Below, in pieces: positions 8,493-17,211 of a stretch of 24,988 nucleotides of DNA. Both the position numbers and the translations under genes were made by a program. Position 1 is the stretch's first letter, and each line of letters starts with the position of its first letter. Origin of the DNA: JBCCGR01 sp039029195 (GTDB lineage: Bacteria; Pseudomonadota; Alphaproteobacteria; Rhizobiales; Rhizobiaceae); assembly GCA_039029195.1 (NCBI GenBank), contig JBCCGR010000062.1, positions 1 to 24,988 on the forward strand, in the 5' to 3' direction. The notes beneath the pieces are model-generated. The model saw only the letters and a program-made list of their open reading frames with translations. It was not told where the DNA came from and ran no database searches.

Positions 8493-10226
8493 TTGTATAA
8501 GTCAGTCGCAGTATCCCTCCTTGCAATCAGCCTTGCATCCTGCGCGGTCAAACCGAAGCCGCTGACCACAGGATCTGTCTCGTCATTTGCTCAGATGAAC
8601 CTGAACAGGGTGACGCAGGATCAGGAACCGATCACCGGCGAAATCACGCTCTATGAGGCGATGGCGCGTGCCATCAAATACAATCTCGATTTTCAGGTTG
8701 AACTCTACAACGAAGCGCTGGCCAATCGTGTTCTGGACACCACGAAATGGGACGCACTTCCCAAACTGGTATCCTCTGCCGCCTATCTGGGGCGCAGCAA
8801 TGATTCAGGTTCGCGCACTTCTCTTGTGTTCTCCGACAAGGAACACTTTACGGGCAATGTCAGCCTGTCCTGGAATATGCTCGATCTTGGACTGTCCTAC
8901 GTGCGGGCCAAGCAGGCATCTGATGAAGTCCTGGTGGCTCGGGAACGCCGACGTAAAATCATCAATCGGGTAATCGAAGACGTTCGCACTGCCTATTGGC
9001 GGGCCGTAAGCGCTGACCGTTTGGTCGCTGGTCTGCGTGATCTGGAAGGTCGCGTGCGTCTTGCTTTGAATGAAGCAAAGAAACTGGAAAAGGACGATGA
9101 CGCCTCACCGCTCACCGCGCTGACCTATCAGCGTGAGCTGGTGGAGATTCAAAAGCGTATCCAGACGCTGCAGAATGATCTTTCGGTGGCCAAGACCCAG
9201 CTTGCTGCCTTGATGAATGTTCGGCCTGGAACGGACTTCAAGCTCGCTCAGCCGAAGCGTCGCCTGAACGACATCAATATCAATATGACCGGACGCGAGA
9301 TGGTTTTCGCAGCTTTGCATAACCGCCCAGAAATCCGCGACATTCAATACAAGCTCCGCATCAATGATGAGGAGTTCAAAAAATCGGTCCTGGAGATCCT
9401 GCCAACCGCCAACCTGTTTGTGGATGGCGACTATGACAGCGATTCCTTCCTGTTCAACAACAGCTGGGTCAGCTGGGGCGCCCGTGCGACCTGGAATGTG
9501 CTTCGCGTTTTCCGCTTCCCGTCCGAGAAGAAGAAAATTGACGCCAACAAGGAACTGCTGGAGCAACGTGCACTAGCAATCACCATGGCTATTATGACCC
9601 AGGTTCATGTCAGCCGCGCGCGCTATTATCATGCCCGTCGGCTGTTCGTGACGTCTGGAAAACATCTGAAGATTCAGCGCGGTATCCTGCATCAGATCCG
9701 GGAATCGGCTGCCGCTGAACAGGCGAGTGACCAGACTTTGATCCGCGAAGAGATGAATACGCTGGCCAGCCGCGTGTCCTACGATATCGCCTATGCTGAT
9801 CTTCAAAATGCCTATGCGAACATCTTCTCATCGATCGGTCTTGATCCCTACAAGGAAGACCTGACCGGCAATGAATCGGTTGCGCATCTCACGCGCGAAC
9901 TGCGTGATCTGTGGATCGAACGAGGCGACAAATCTGCGAAGGTTCGCTCCGCCAAGCGTGCAGCCGCCGAATATTCAGCGAAGCTGATTGTGCCAAGCAA
10001 GCGTCCGGGCCGCAAAACGCCAACCAGCATCGAGAGCAAACCCGTTGCAGCGGGTGTGACCTATCCAAAGCCGCGCCCGCTCAACAAAGCGGGTCTGACA
10101 ACCGGTTCGGTCGCAATCGCTGCGGTCGACCTGAAGGCCGCCGCACTGGCGTCGACGGTTGTAACACCGGTCAAAAAGCGCGCGAGCAAACGACCGACAA
10201 ACCGTCGCGAATCCGAATCCCCGTAA
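8493..10226 (+). CDS. TolC-family outer-membrane lipoprotein with basic C-terminal tail
   Basis: I chose the TTG at 8493 because AAGGGG sits 6 bases upstream and the product then begins with a compact lipoprotein signal ending in lipobox LASC. A longer form from the GTG at 8451 is possible but lacks a clear ribosome-binding site. From TTG the protein has 577 residues. The body matches the outer-membrane efflux (OEP) family: long helical segments, LSWNMLDLGLSYVRAKQ, EDVRTAYWRAVSADR, and a second half with DSFLFNNSWVSWGARATWNVL. Such proteins form trimeric outer-membrane/periplasmic tunnels. The last 120 or so residues, after SSIGLDPYK, form an unusual Lys/Arg/Ala-rich tail. The motif LTTGSV occurs both just after the lipid-anchored Cys and again in the tail. 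It lies between the giant repeat protein and three adaptor-type genes, suggesting it is the outer-membrane part of their machine. Confidence 0.88.
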   Translation: MYKSVAVSLLAISLASCAVKPKPLTTGSVSSFAQMNLNRVTQDQEPITGEITLYEAMARAIKYNLDFQVELYNEALANRVLDTTKWDALPKLVSSAAYLGRSNDSGSRTSLVFSDKEHFTGNVSLSWNMLDLGLSYVRAKQASDEVLVARERRRKIINRVIEDVRTAYWRAVSADRLVAGLRDLEGRVRLALNEAKKLEKDDDASPLTALTYQRELVEIQKRIQTLQNDLSVAKTQLAALMNVRPGTDFKLAQPKRRLNDININMTGREMVFAALHNRPEIRDIQYKLRINDEEFKKSVLEILPTANLFVDGDYDSDSFLFNNSWVSWGARATWNVLRVFRFPSEKKKIDANKELLEQRALAITMAIMTQVHVSRARYYHARRLFVTSGKHLKIQRGILHQIRESAAAEQASDQTLIREEMNTLASRVSYDIAYADLQNAYANIFSSIGLDPYKEDLTGNESVAHLTRELRDLWIERGDKSAKVRSAKRAAAEYSAKLIVPSKRPGRKTPTSIESKPVAAGVTYPKPRPLNKAGLTTGSVAIAAVDLKAAALASTVVTPVKKRASKRPTNRRESESP

Positions 10227-10260
10227 GGCCGTTAACGTAGTAGTGAGAGTAAACACCGCC

Positions 10261-11046
10261 ATGGACGGTTTGATTTTCAACAATCCTGTTGCCACCCGGG
10301 CTGCAGTCGCGGGCGTTGTTTCGCTGGGTTTCTGCTTTTGGTCATTTGCGGCCACAGGCGAGACTATCCCGGCAGACGGCATTCGTGGCGTTGTGGTGGC
10401 AAATGCAGAGGTCACCTTCGGCAGCAGCGTGGCAGCACGCATTTCCAAACTGCCATTCAAGGCCGGTGAGAAATTCGAAAAAGGTGATTTGCTCGTGGAG
10501 TTCGATTGCGGACGCCACCATGCCGAAATGAAAGGTGCAAAAGCACGGCTTGCAAAAGACAACACGCTGCTGAAGCACAAGAAAAAGCTGCGCGCGCGTG
10601 GCGCTGCCGGTGCGTTCGAAGTCACCGAAGCTAAGGCCGCCGCGGACATTGCCCAATCCAAAGTCGAATCGCTCAGCCACACGATCAAGTTTTGCCGCAT
10701 CAAGGCACCATTTGCAGGGCGCGTTCTTGAGCGACATTCAGATGAATTTGAAGTGCCTGGAAGCGATGATCCGGTCATCAGCATCGTTGATCTTAGTCAG
10801 CTTGAAGTCGACTTGATTGCACCGTCCAACTGGTTGCAATGGTTGGAGGAAGGCACCCCATTTTCATTCAAGGTTGAAGAAACCGGCGAGGTTTTCGACG
10901 CGGCCATCGCACGCATCGGTGCCAAGGTTGATGCGGTGAGCCAAACGATCAAGCTGACGGGCCGGATCAAAGACAATAGTCCCCGTCTCCTTCCCGGTAT
11001 GAGCGGACAAGCCAGATTCAAGACACCTTCTGATCGGGACAGTTGA
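10261..11046 (+). CDS. Periplasmic adaptor subunit (HlyD/RND membrane-fusion family), short
   Basis: The 261-residue protein (from ATG 10261; GTG 10243 would add six residues, and neither has a strong ribosome-binding site) has an N-terminal hydrophobic segment AAVAGVVSLGFCFWSFA, then a split biotinyl-lipoyl domain (ISKLPFKAGEKFEKGDLLVEFD and FCRIKAPFAGRVLERHSDEFEVPG) with a short helical hairpin between the halves, and a beta-barrel region ending in LLPGMSGQARF. This is the standard layout of adaptors that bridge inner-membrane transporters and TolC-type tunnels, but shorter than the usual 350-400 residues, lacking much of the C-terminal membrane-proximal domain. It follows the TolC-like gene after a 34-bp gap, and its TGA overlaps the next ATG by one base (TGATG), so translational coupling is likely. 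No transporter gene accompanies it. Confidence 0.85.
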   Translation: MDGLIFNNPVATRAAVAGVVSLGFCFWSFAATGETIPADGIRGVVVANAEVTFGSSVAARISKLPFKAGEKFEKGDLLVEFDCGRHHAEMKGAKARLAKDNTLLKHKKKLRARGAAGAFEVTEAKAAADIAQSKVESLSHTIKFCRIKAPFAGRVLERHSDEFEVPGSDDPVISIVDLSQLEVDLIAPSNWLQWLEEGTPFSFKVEETGEVFDAAIARIGAKVDAVSQTIKLTGRIKDNSPRLLPGMSGQARFKTPSDRDS

Positions 11047-12632
11047 TGTCCGCCGTTCGAGATCCTCACGCGTCCAACAAAGCGGTGAAGCGTGTCCAGC
11101 TCACATCGGCAGATGTGGTCGAGACGTCCGAGGTGCGGGCGCACAAGGCGACGACAACAGACAAAAGTACGGACCAAAAATCGGGCAAACTTGGCCGCAT
11201 TGAAAGCACGCGACGAGGTGCTCAAAAGATAGCCCGTAAAATCACTGGTGATCGCCGGGTTGATGATCGAAGAACCAACGATAAAGGCTCGGACGATCAG
11301 GCTTCAAATGCGATTTCCTTGCTGCTGCTTTCGCTTGGACAGCAGGCACGTGAAGCCGAAACCGAAGCAGAACTCGTCTATATGATGACAAATGCCCCCC
11401 GGGCTTTGCTGAAGTTCCGTCAGGCGATTCTTTTGGAACGCCGCGGCAAAGCGGGCATCAAGGTACGGGCTGTATCAAGCCTTGCGCAGGTCGACCGTAA
11501 CTCAACCTTCATCCGCTGGGCTGAACGGCTGGCGCGTGATATTCAGGAAAAACGAGACACCAGTGACGCTGTCCTGTTTGAACCAGGCGAGTTCACGCCC
11601 GACAATGATCCCGACACGGAAGTCTATCCTTTCAAACAGATGGTTCTGTTGCCGCTGAAATTGCGGGACGGCACCTGCCATGCCTATTTGCTCTTTGCCC
11701 GGGAAGAAAAATGGCAGGAACCGGAACTGATCCCCGCGAAACATCTTTGCGGCATCTACGCCCATTCCTGGAATGCGCTCGTGCGGCCGGCAAAAGTGCG
11801 CCGCCGCTTGCGCACCCGCAATCTGATCTGGACCCTATTGGCTGCCTGTCTGGTTTCAGCAATGGCGATCCCGGTTCCCTTGACGGTTCTGGCACCGGCG
11901 GAGATCACGGCCCTCGATGCCTATGTGGTGACGGCCCCAATCGATGGTGTTGTGAAACAGACCGAGGTTCGTCCGAACACACAGGTGGTTGAAGGCGACA
12001 CGCTGGTTTCTTTTGCCGACACCGAGCTATCCAACCAGATGCAACTGGCCGCGCGTGCGGTGGAGGTTGCTCAGGCAAGATTGCAGCAAGCGCAGCGAAA
12101 CTCGTTTCAGGATGCGAACGCCAAGCGCGAGCTTGCGGTTGCCCGTTCTGAGCTCAATCTGAAGCTCGGAGAGTACCGATACGCCCAGGAGTTGCTCGCC
12201 AAAACACAGATCAAAGCGAACCGCGATGGTCTGGTAATTTACAATAGCCCTGACGACTGGGTTGGCCGACCCGTCGCGACCGGCGAACGGATCATGCGTA
12301 TCGCCGATCCTGAAAAGGTGGAACTCACCATCCACCTTCCGGTCAGCGATGCAATTGTCCTTGAAAATGGTGCGCGCGTGCGCCTGTTCCTCGATTCAGA
12401 TCCCACCGCATCCCACGAAGCGGTTTTGAAAAACGCGAGCTATCACGCTTCGACCGACCAGCAGGGAAATCTGACCTATCGTGTTCTCTCAGACCTCAAA
12501 TCTGCGTCCGGTTCAAAGCCTCCCAGAATTGGATTGAGAGGGACAGCACAGATTTACGGTGAAACCGTCTCTCTGGGCTACTTCCTGTTCAGAAAACCGC
12601 TGGCACTGGTGCGACAATGGACCGGCCTCTGA
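11046..12632 (+). CDS. Inner-membrane HlyD-family protein with GAF-like N-terminal region
   Basis: The start is the ATG at 11046, which shares one base with the preceding stop. The protein has 528 residues. Residues 1-80 or so are charged and probably disordered. Residues about 90-250 (SLGQQAREAETEAELVYMM ... FKQMVLLPLKLRDGTCHAYL ... LCGIYAHSWNALV) resemble a cytoplasmic GAF-like domain by pattern. One transmembrane helix follows (LIWTLLAACLVSAMAIPVPL). The periplasmic part is HlyD-like: lipoyl half (TAPIDGVVKQTEVRPNTQVVEGD), short coiled-coil hairpin rich in Ala/Gln, second half (IKANRDGLVIYNSPDDWVGR) and beta-barrel ending in IGLRGTAQIYG. The layout suggests a cytoplasmic sensing or docking domain linked to a periplasmic adaptor. 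It overlaps the next gene by 16 bases. The HlyD part is sure; the GAF assignment is tentative. Confidence 0.83.
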   Translation: MSAVRDPHASNKAVKRVQLTSADVVETSEVRAHKATTTDKSTDQKSGKLGRIESTRRGAQKIARKITGDRRVDDRRTNDKGSDDQASNAISLLLLSLGQQAREAETEAELVYMMTNAPRALLKFRQAILLERRGKAGIKVRAVSSLAQVDRNSTFIRWAERLARDIQEKRDTSDAVLFEPGEFTPDNDPDTEVYPFKQMVLLPLKLRDGTCHAYLLFAREEKWQEPELIPAKHLCGIYAHSWNALVRPAKVRRRLRTRNLIWTLLAACLVSAMAIPVPLTVLAPAEITALDAYVVTAPIDGVVKQTEVRPNTQVVEGDTLVSFADTELSNQMQLAARAVEVAQARLQQAQRNSFQDANAKRELAVARSELNLKLGEYRYAQELLAKTQIKANRDGLVIYNSPDDWVGRPVATGERIMRIADPEKVELTIHLPVSDAIVLENGARVRLFLDSDPTASHEAVLKNASYHASTDQQGNLTYRVLSDLKSASGSKPPRIGLRGTAQIYGETVSLGYFLFRKPLALVRQWTGL

Positions 12633-14764
12633 GCGAGAAACCAGAAGAACAGCCCAAGGTTCTGCCGCGCCTGCGTGAAGATCTTGAACTTGTTCAAGGT
12701 GCGCCACTGGCGAATGGAGCGCCGACCTGGGTTATCTTCGATCCCCCGGCAAACAAGCATTATGAGATTGACCGGCAAAGCCGGGACATTCTCACCCTTT
12801 GGCAGGCAGGCACCGTTGAGGGACTTCAGCAGCGGTACCTGACCGAACATGAGGAACCGGTTTCAGAAGATACCATTTCCGAACTTGCCCATTTCGTCAT
12901 CAAGAACGCCCTGATTCTTGACGTGCCTGACGGCAACTACAAAGCCATGGTCGATGAGGTGCAGGCCGGGCGGAATGCCGCGGTAAAAAGCCTTCTAAAG
13001 TCGTATCTGTTCTTCCGAATTCCGCTGGTGCGCCCGGATCGTGGATTGCGATTGATCTGGCCGCTGGTGTCGTTCCTCTTCACAAAGGCCAGTGCCGTTC
13101 TCATCGCCACATTGGGTGTGATTGGCCTCTATCTCGTCAGCCGCCAGTGGGACCAGTTCACCGGCACTTTCCAGTACATGATGAGCATGGAAGGGGTGGC
13201 CTATTTCGGCCTCAGCATTGTGCTTGTGAAGTCTCTGCACGAGTTGGGCCACGCCTTCATGGCCGTCAAATACGGGGTGCGGGTGCCGTCGATTGGTATC
13301 GCCTTCATGGTGCTGTTTCCCATCCTTTACACCGACACCAGCGGTGCCTGGCGGCTTCGATCGCGGAAGGAGCGTTTGCTGATCGATGGTGCTGGCGTGA
13401 TTGTGGAACTGGCACTTGCCTGCATCGCAACATTTTTATGGGTGTTCATGCCGGACGGCGGCGTCCGGCTGGCGCTGTTTGCGATTGCAACAACCGGATG
13501 GGTGACGAGCCTGGTGGTCAATCTCAACCCGCTGATGCGCTTTGATGGCTACTACGTGCTGTCGGATTCTCTTGGCATCCAGAACCTGCAGGCACGGGGC
13601 TTTGAAATCGCCCGGTGGCGGCTGCGACAGCTTTTGTTTGCAACGGATGAACCGCCGCCAGAAACAATGATTGCGCCCATGCGTCGTCTTTTGACAGTCC
13701 ATGCCTGGGCCACATGGATCTACCGCCTGTTTCTGTTTTTGGGCATTGCCCTCATCGTTTATGCCTTCTTTATCAAAGTTGTGGGCATACTCTTGTTCAT
13801 TGTGGAGATCGTCTATTTCGTTCTGCGTCCCGTCGGGCGCGAGATGATGCGATGGTGGTCAATGAGGTCGAATATCATGCGCACCAGACGAACCTTGGTC
13901 ACCGCATCTGTCTTTCTGGCTTTGGTGATTGGTGCGGTGCTGCCCTGGTCCACCCGGGTATCTGTTCCCTCGGTTCTCGTCGCAGGAGCGGAGGCCCGAC
14001 TGTTCCCGCCATTCCCATCACAAATATCCCAGGTCGCGGTCGAGCCCGGCAAACATGTTGAGGTCGGAGATGTCCTCTACCGGCTGTCTTCTCCCGACGT
14101 GGAAACCAAAGCCGGGCTGGTGGTTGAGAAGATCAACTTGCTTGAAGAGCGCATCGCCCGCATCGCGTCTGATGAACAGGACAGGGCCACATTGGTTGTC
14201 CTCAAAAACGAGCTGGAGGCAGCGCGTCAGGAGCAGCGTGGATATGAAGAACGCCTTGCGGAATTGACCATCACCGCCCCAATCGCTGGCACCGTTACCG
14301 ATCTCGACCCAGAACTTCAGACCGGGATGTGGGTGAAACGCACAACTTCATTGGGGCTGATCATCGATGAGCGCCAACAGGCGGTCAAAGCCTATGTGGC
14401 AGAAACCGATCTCTTTCGGGTGAGCATTGGCGCAACGGCGCAGTTTGTGCCGGATGATCTGGCATTGTCGCCCATGCCGCTCTCCGTTGAATCTATTTCC
14501 TATGCCGCAGCAGAAACGCTCGACCAACCCTATCTGGCCGTGCAGTTTGGTGGTGGCATTGCGACCGCCGAGACAAAAGATGGGGGGCTGAAGATGCTTG
14601 ATGGTCACTATGCGGTTGCCATGAAACCCGCTGTGAATGGTGCGCGATCCTTTTCAGGTCGCACGGTGCGAGGGCGGACACTGATCGAAGGCGAACCGGA
14701 AAGTCTGTTTGAGCGCGCCAAGCGCCGTGTGATCCGGGTGCTCATCCGCGAAATGAACATCTGA
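12617..14764 (+). CDS. M50 site-2-protease family membrane peptidase fused to a HlyD-like adaptor, PqqD-like N-terminus
   Basis: The 715-residue protein has three parts. Residues about 15-95 (PTWVIFDPPANKHYEIDRQS ... LAHFVIKNALI) look like a PqqD-like winged-helix, a fold known to recognise peptides. Residues about 140-440 are polytopic and hold the zinc-site motifs of M50 peptidases: HELGH at residues 208-212 and NPLMRFDG at 304-311 with Asp310 as third ligand; both are intact, so catalysis is plausible. Residues about 450-700 are a periplasmic HlyD-like module with lipoyl halves (VAVEPGKHVEVGDVLYRLSS and LTITAPIAGTVTDLDPELQ), a coiled coil between them, and a barrel. It may cleave or guide a client at the inner membrane while contacting the TolC-like tunnel. 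No energy-coupling domain is visible. It starts inside the preceding gene (ATG 12617, 16-base overlap). Confidence 0.87.
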   Translation: MDRPLSEKPEEQPKVLPRLREDLELVQGAPLANGAPTWVIFDPPANKHYEIDRQSRDILTLWQAGTVEGLQQRYLTEHEEPVSEDTISELAHFVIKNALILDVPDGNYKAMVDEVQAGRNAAVKSLLKSYLFFRIPLVRPDRGLRLIWPLVSFLFTKASAVLIATLGVIGLYLVSRQWDQFTGTFQYMMSMEGVAYFGLSIVLVKSLHELGHAFMAVKYGVRVPSIGIAFMVLFPILYTDTSGAWRLRSRKERLLIDGAGVIVELALACIATFLWVFMPDGGVRLALFAIATTGWVTSLVVNLNPLMRFDGYYVLSDSLGIQNLQARGFEIARWRLRQLLFATDEPPPETMIAPMRRLLTVHAWATWIYRLFLFLGIALIVYAFFIKVVGILLFIVEIVYFVLRPVGREMMRWWSMRSNIMRTRRTLVTASVFLALVIGAVLPWSTRVSVPSVLVAGAEARLFPPFPSQISQVAVEPGKHVEVGDVLYRLSSPDVETKAGLVVEKINLLEERIARIASDEQDRATLVVLKNELEAARQEQRGYEERLAELTITAPIAGTVTDLDPELQTGMWVKRTTSLGLIIDERQQAVKAYVAETDLFRVSIGATAQFVPDDLALSPMPLSVESISYAAAETLDQPYLAVQFGGGIATAETKDGGLKMLDGHYAVAMKPAVNGARSFSGRTVRGRTLIEGEPESLFERAKRRVIRVLIREMNI

Positions 14765-14837
14765 CCTGGGTCGCCCAAAGCCTGGGTATGGCGGTGCAGA
14801 ACTTGTTGTGTTCTGTTGCCGTTCTGTGCGGAAAATC

Positions 14838-14866
14838 CTTCAAAGTTCCGTGAACCGCCCTATATT
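14838..14866 (+). promoter_or_regulatory. Candidate sigma-70 promoter of the coiled-coil/AAA operon
   Basis: In the 143-bp gap after the M50 gene, CTTCAA (14838-14843) and CTATAT (14860-14865) are separated by 16 bp, close to the alphaproteobacterial CTTGAC-N17-CTATAT consensus. The start of transcription would fall near 14872, about 35 bp before the ATG at 14908. This separates the envelope cassette from the following operon. Confidence 0.5.
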
Positions 14867-14907
14867 GGTTTCAACGATAATAGTTCGAGAGGGTGGAACG
14901 ACTGACT

Positions 14908-15993
14908 ATGGCCAGTTTGCAGAATTTTGATCAGGAAATTGAGAAAACCCGCCAGACCGTGCAGGAAATGCGGTCTAAAATTGAAAAATCGGGCGTGGTG
15001 CTCGAGGAATTTGCAAAAACCGAATCCATCGGCGAGGCCGATTTTGACGTCGAGAATGCGCGAATTCAGGATGTGATCCGCCAGCAGAAGGTGATGGAAG
15101 GCAACATCGCTGACCTGATCATCGGGCTCGAAGACGCCACCAACGTGTTTGGCACCGAATTCGAGAGCATGAAGAGCTACACGGGCTGGGAGAACTTCAT
15201 TGGTCTGTTCTCAAAACAGCGTGCCCAGCGCATGCGAACGGATCGTGTTCGTAACATGTCGCTGGCCGGAAACCTGCAGGAACTGTTGTCAAAATCCGAC
15301 TCGATTGTCGGCATCCTGACGGAACAGAAAAACGTCCTCGACAGTCGCTATAAATCCTCGGAAAACAGCCTCAAAGAGGTGATTGAGCGCCGTCAGAAGA
15401 CGATTTCGGAGTTGGAAGAAACACAGGCCCGCATTGAAGAACTCAATCCGATGCTGCTCGATCTGGAAAACCAGATCTCCGCCACAACAGACCAATCACA
15501 GCGCGCCGAACTTGAGTCTCAGCGTTCCGAAATGGCGACCGAATACAATGCTCAGCAGGCAAAGGAGCAGGAACTTCTTGCTGAGAGCCAGACGCTCGAG
15601 CGCTACACCTCGATGTTCCAGACATTTGTGGATTCGCTCAACAATCAGATCGCGGCCCAGTCGACGCTCATCAACAAGCTGACGATTGATACCGAACAAC
15701 GCATTGTTCTTTACAAGGCGCTGGAAGATTCCTTGAAGACGGCCGCACAACAGGATGTTGCTCACAAGATCAACACGCTTGGCAGTAGGGTCGATACGGC
15801 GGCAGAAGAAACCATGGCGGGCATTGGTGCTGCGGCGCAGTCTCATATCGGCGATCTGCTGGAGATGCACGAGAAAAGCATGGTCTCGACCAAAGACATT
15901 CAGCGTCGCAAACAGTTGGCAGATGAAGCCTTTTCCAGGCGTTTCCAGGAAGTGCTCGACAAGCACAATTCGGCAAACTACGTCTCCCAGTGA
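14908..15993 (+). CDS. Soluble coiled-coil protein of unknown function
   Basis: I favour the ATG at 14908 over the GTG at 14893 because GAGAGGGTGG lies upstream at a usable distance; this gives 361 residues. There is no signal peptide or transmembrane segment. Nearly the whole protein is predicted by eye to be helical with heptad-like, Glu/Gln/Lys-rich stretches (for example ERRQKTISELEETQARIEEL and the region around residues 190-240), with a short non-helical insert YTGWENFIGLFSKQRAQRM. It looks like a cytoplasmic filamentous or scaffold protein; similar proteins are sometimes labelled 'cell surface protein', but nothing here supports surface location. It is the first gene of a tight set and is followed after 21 bp by the next gene. 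Confidence 0.8.
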   Translation: MASLQNFDQEIEKTRQTVQEMRSKIEKSGVVLEEFAKTESIGEADFDVENARIQDVIRQQKVMEGNIADLIIGLEDATNVFGTEFESMKSYTGWENFIGLFSKQRAQRMRTDRVRNMSLAGNLQELLSKSDSIVGILTEQKNVLDSRYKSSENSLKEVIERRQKTISELEETQARIEELNPMLLDLENQISATTDQSQRAELESQRSEMATEYNAQQAKEQELLAESQTLERYTSMFQTFVDSLNNQIAAQSTLINKLTIDTEQRIVLYKALEDSLKTAAQQDVAHKINTLGSRVDTAAEETMAGIGAAAQSHIGDLLEMHEKSMVSTKDIQRRKQLADEAFSRRFQEVLDKHNSANYVSQ

Positions 15994-16014
15994 GGCGGCT
16001 GAGCCGAACACCTT

Positions 16015-17187
16015 ATGGAAAGCACTGAAAAGTCAAAATCGGACGACTCTGCCCAAAGCGCTGCCCAGCGCTATTTCGAGGCGGTTGACGAAGCCTTTGA
16101 TGGTCTTGATCTTTTTTTAAGCGAGGACCAGTCGCCGCTGTATCAGCATGCGTTGATGGGCAAGGTGATATCCGGTCATCTGGATCGACTGCGCCATTCC
16201 TTTGATGCCTGGCGCAACCGACTGGCCTTTGTGAAACGGTTTCGCATTTCACAGGCCGAGAGCGGTTTTCCGGTCTTTCAGAATGTTCTGGACCTTGAAA
16301 ACGACCAAAAGGATGCCGAATCCCGTCTGGCCTCGATGCCTGATGGTGACACGCTGCGTCACGAGATGCTGGATTTCATTCTGAAAAAGCAGCGCTTTCC
16401 GGAAGCGCTGCAAAAGTCCATGGCAGAACGGCTCTACCTGGAGGAGCTGAAGGGTGGAAAGCTGTTTTCACCCCTCGTTCTGCCGGAAACCGTGCGGGTG
16501 TCCGTGAATCCGAAAACCGGCCGCCCCTTTTACGTTGTGCACTGGGCAAGCTTTGATGGCAGCGCCAATCTGCCATTGATCTATGTGGCAACGATTGAGG
16601 ATTCATCGGACAGAATCGTCAAAATGCTGGTTGGGTCAGATGGCGAACTCAATTCGCGCGTTGACATTCCGCTGCCGGTCGATGGCCTGTTGAACCCGGA
16701 ACTCGCACATCAGTTCGATAGTTTTTGTGAGAACAACTCGTCTTATGCGCTGACGCTTTCAACGATCGCCAGCAATCTCGACAAGGACTTTCAACACCTG
16801 CACCCAAAGCAACTCAGACGGTTTGTTCTGGGGCCATTTTACGGGGCAGGCGTCACCAACCATGGTCACGTTGTTCAGCGCATTCTTGAAAATGTGAAGC
16901 ACAACAAGAATGCTTGGCTCTTGTCGTGGACGATGCAGGAGATCTTCTCCGTGAGTGAGACCCCAGCCAAATGGGGACTGTGGAGTTCAACGCCCGCCCG
17001 CGAGAGCTTTCACATCAATACGGATGATCTTGAATGCGCTCGACAAGGGGTGAGCAATTTCGAACGCAGCGCCCTCGTCCCCCACGAAGCCTATCAGGCG
17101 ATCTATGCTGAAAACCGTCAGGCGGAGATCTTTGAGGGCTATCGAACGCACATCATTTCCGGCGGACACGTTCTGCACGACATGTAA
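16015..17187 (+). CDS. Conserved-looking hypothetical protein, 390 residues
   Basis: I do not recognise this family. The ATG at 16015 follows the coiled-coil gene by 21 bp. The protein has no signal peptide, membrane helix or obvious catalytic motif. The first 140 residues are mostly helical; the middle (about 155-200: VRVSVNPKTGRPFYVVHWAS, LPLIYVATIEDSS) looks like a beta-sheet core; the C-terminal half contains FVLGPFYGAGVTNHGHVVQ and WLLSWTMQEIFSVSETPAKW. It is sandwiched between a coiled-coil protein and an AAA+ ATPase with short gaps, so it is probably a soluble partner or substrate adaptor of the ATPase. That role is inference from position only. Confidence 0.8.
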   Translation: MESTEKSKSDDSAQSAAQRYFEAVDEAFDGLDLFLSEDQSPLYQHALMGKVISGHLDRLRHSFDAWRNRLAFVKRFRISQAESGFPVFQNVLDLENDQKDAESRLASMPDGDTLRHEMLDFILKKQRFPEALQKSMAERLYLEELKGGKLFSPLVLPETVRVSVNPKTGRPFYVVHWASFDGSANLPLIYVATIEDSSDRIVKMLVGSDGELNSRVDIPLPVDGLLNPELAHQFDSFCENNSSYALTLSTIASNLDKDFQHLHPKQLRRFVLGPFYGAGVTNHGHVVQRILENVKHNKNAWLLSWTMQEIFSVSETPAKWGLWSSTPARESFHINTDDLECARQGVSNFERSALVPHEAYQAIYAENRQAEIFEGYRTHIISGGHVLHDM

Positions 17188-17211
17188 TTTGAACCTGAAA
17201 GGTCCTTTTTG

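Noticed and set aside
9975..10784. 269-codon minus-strand frame over the end of the TolC-like gene and the start of the adaptor
   Set aside because: It runs antisense across two well-supported genes, has no recognisable family and no ribosome-binding site.
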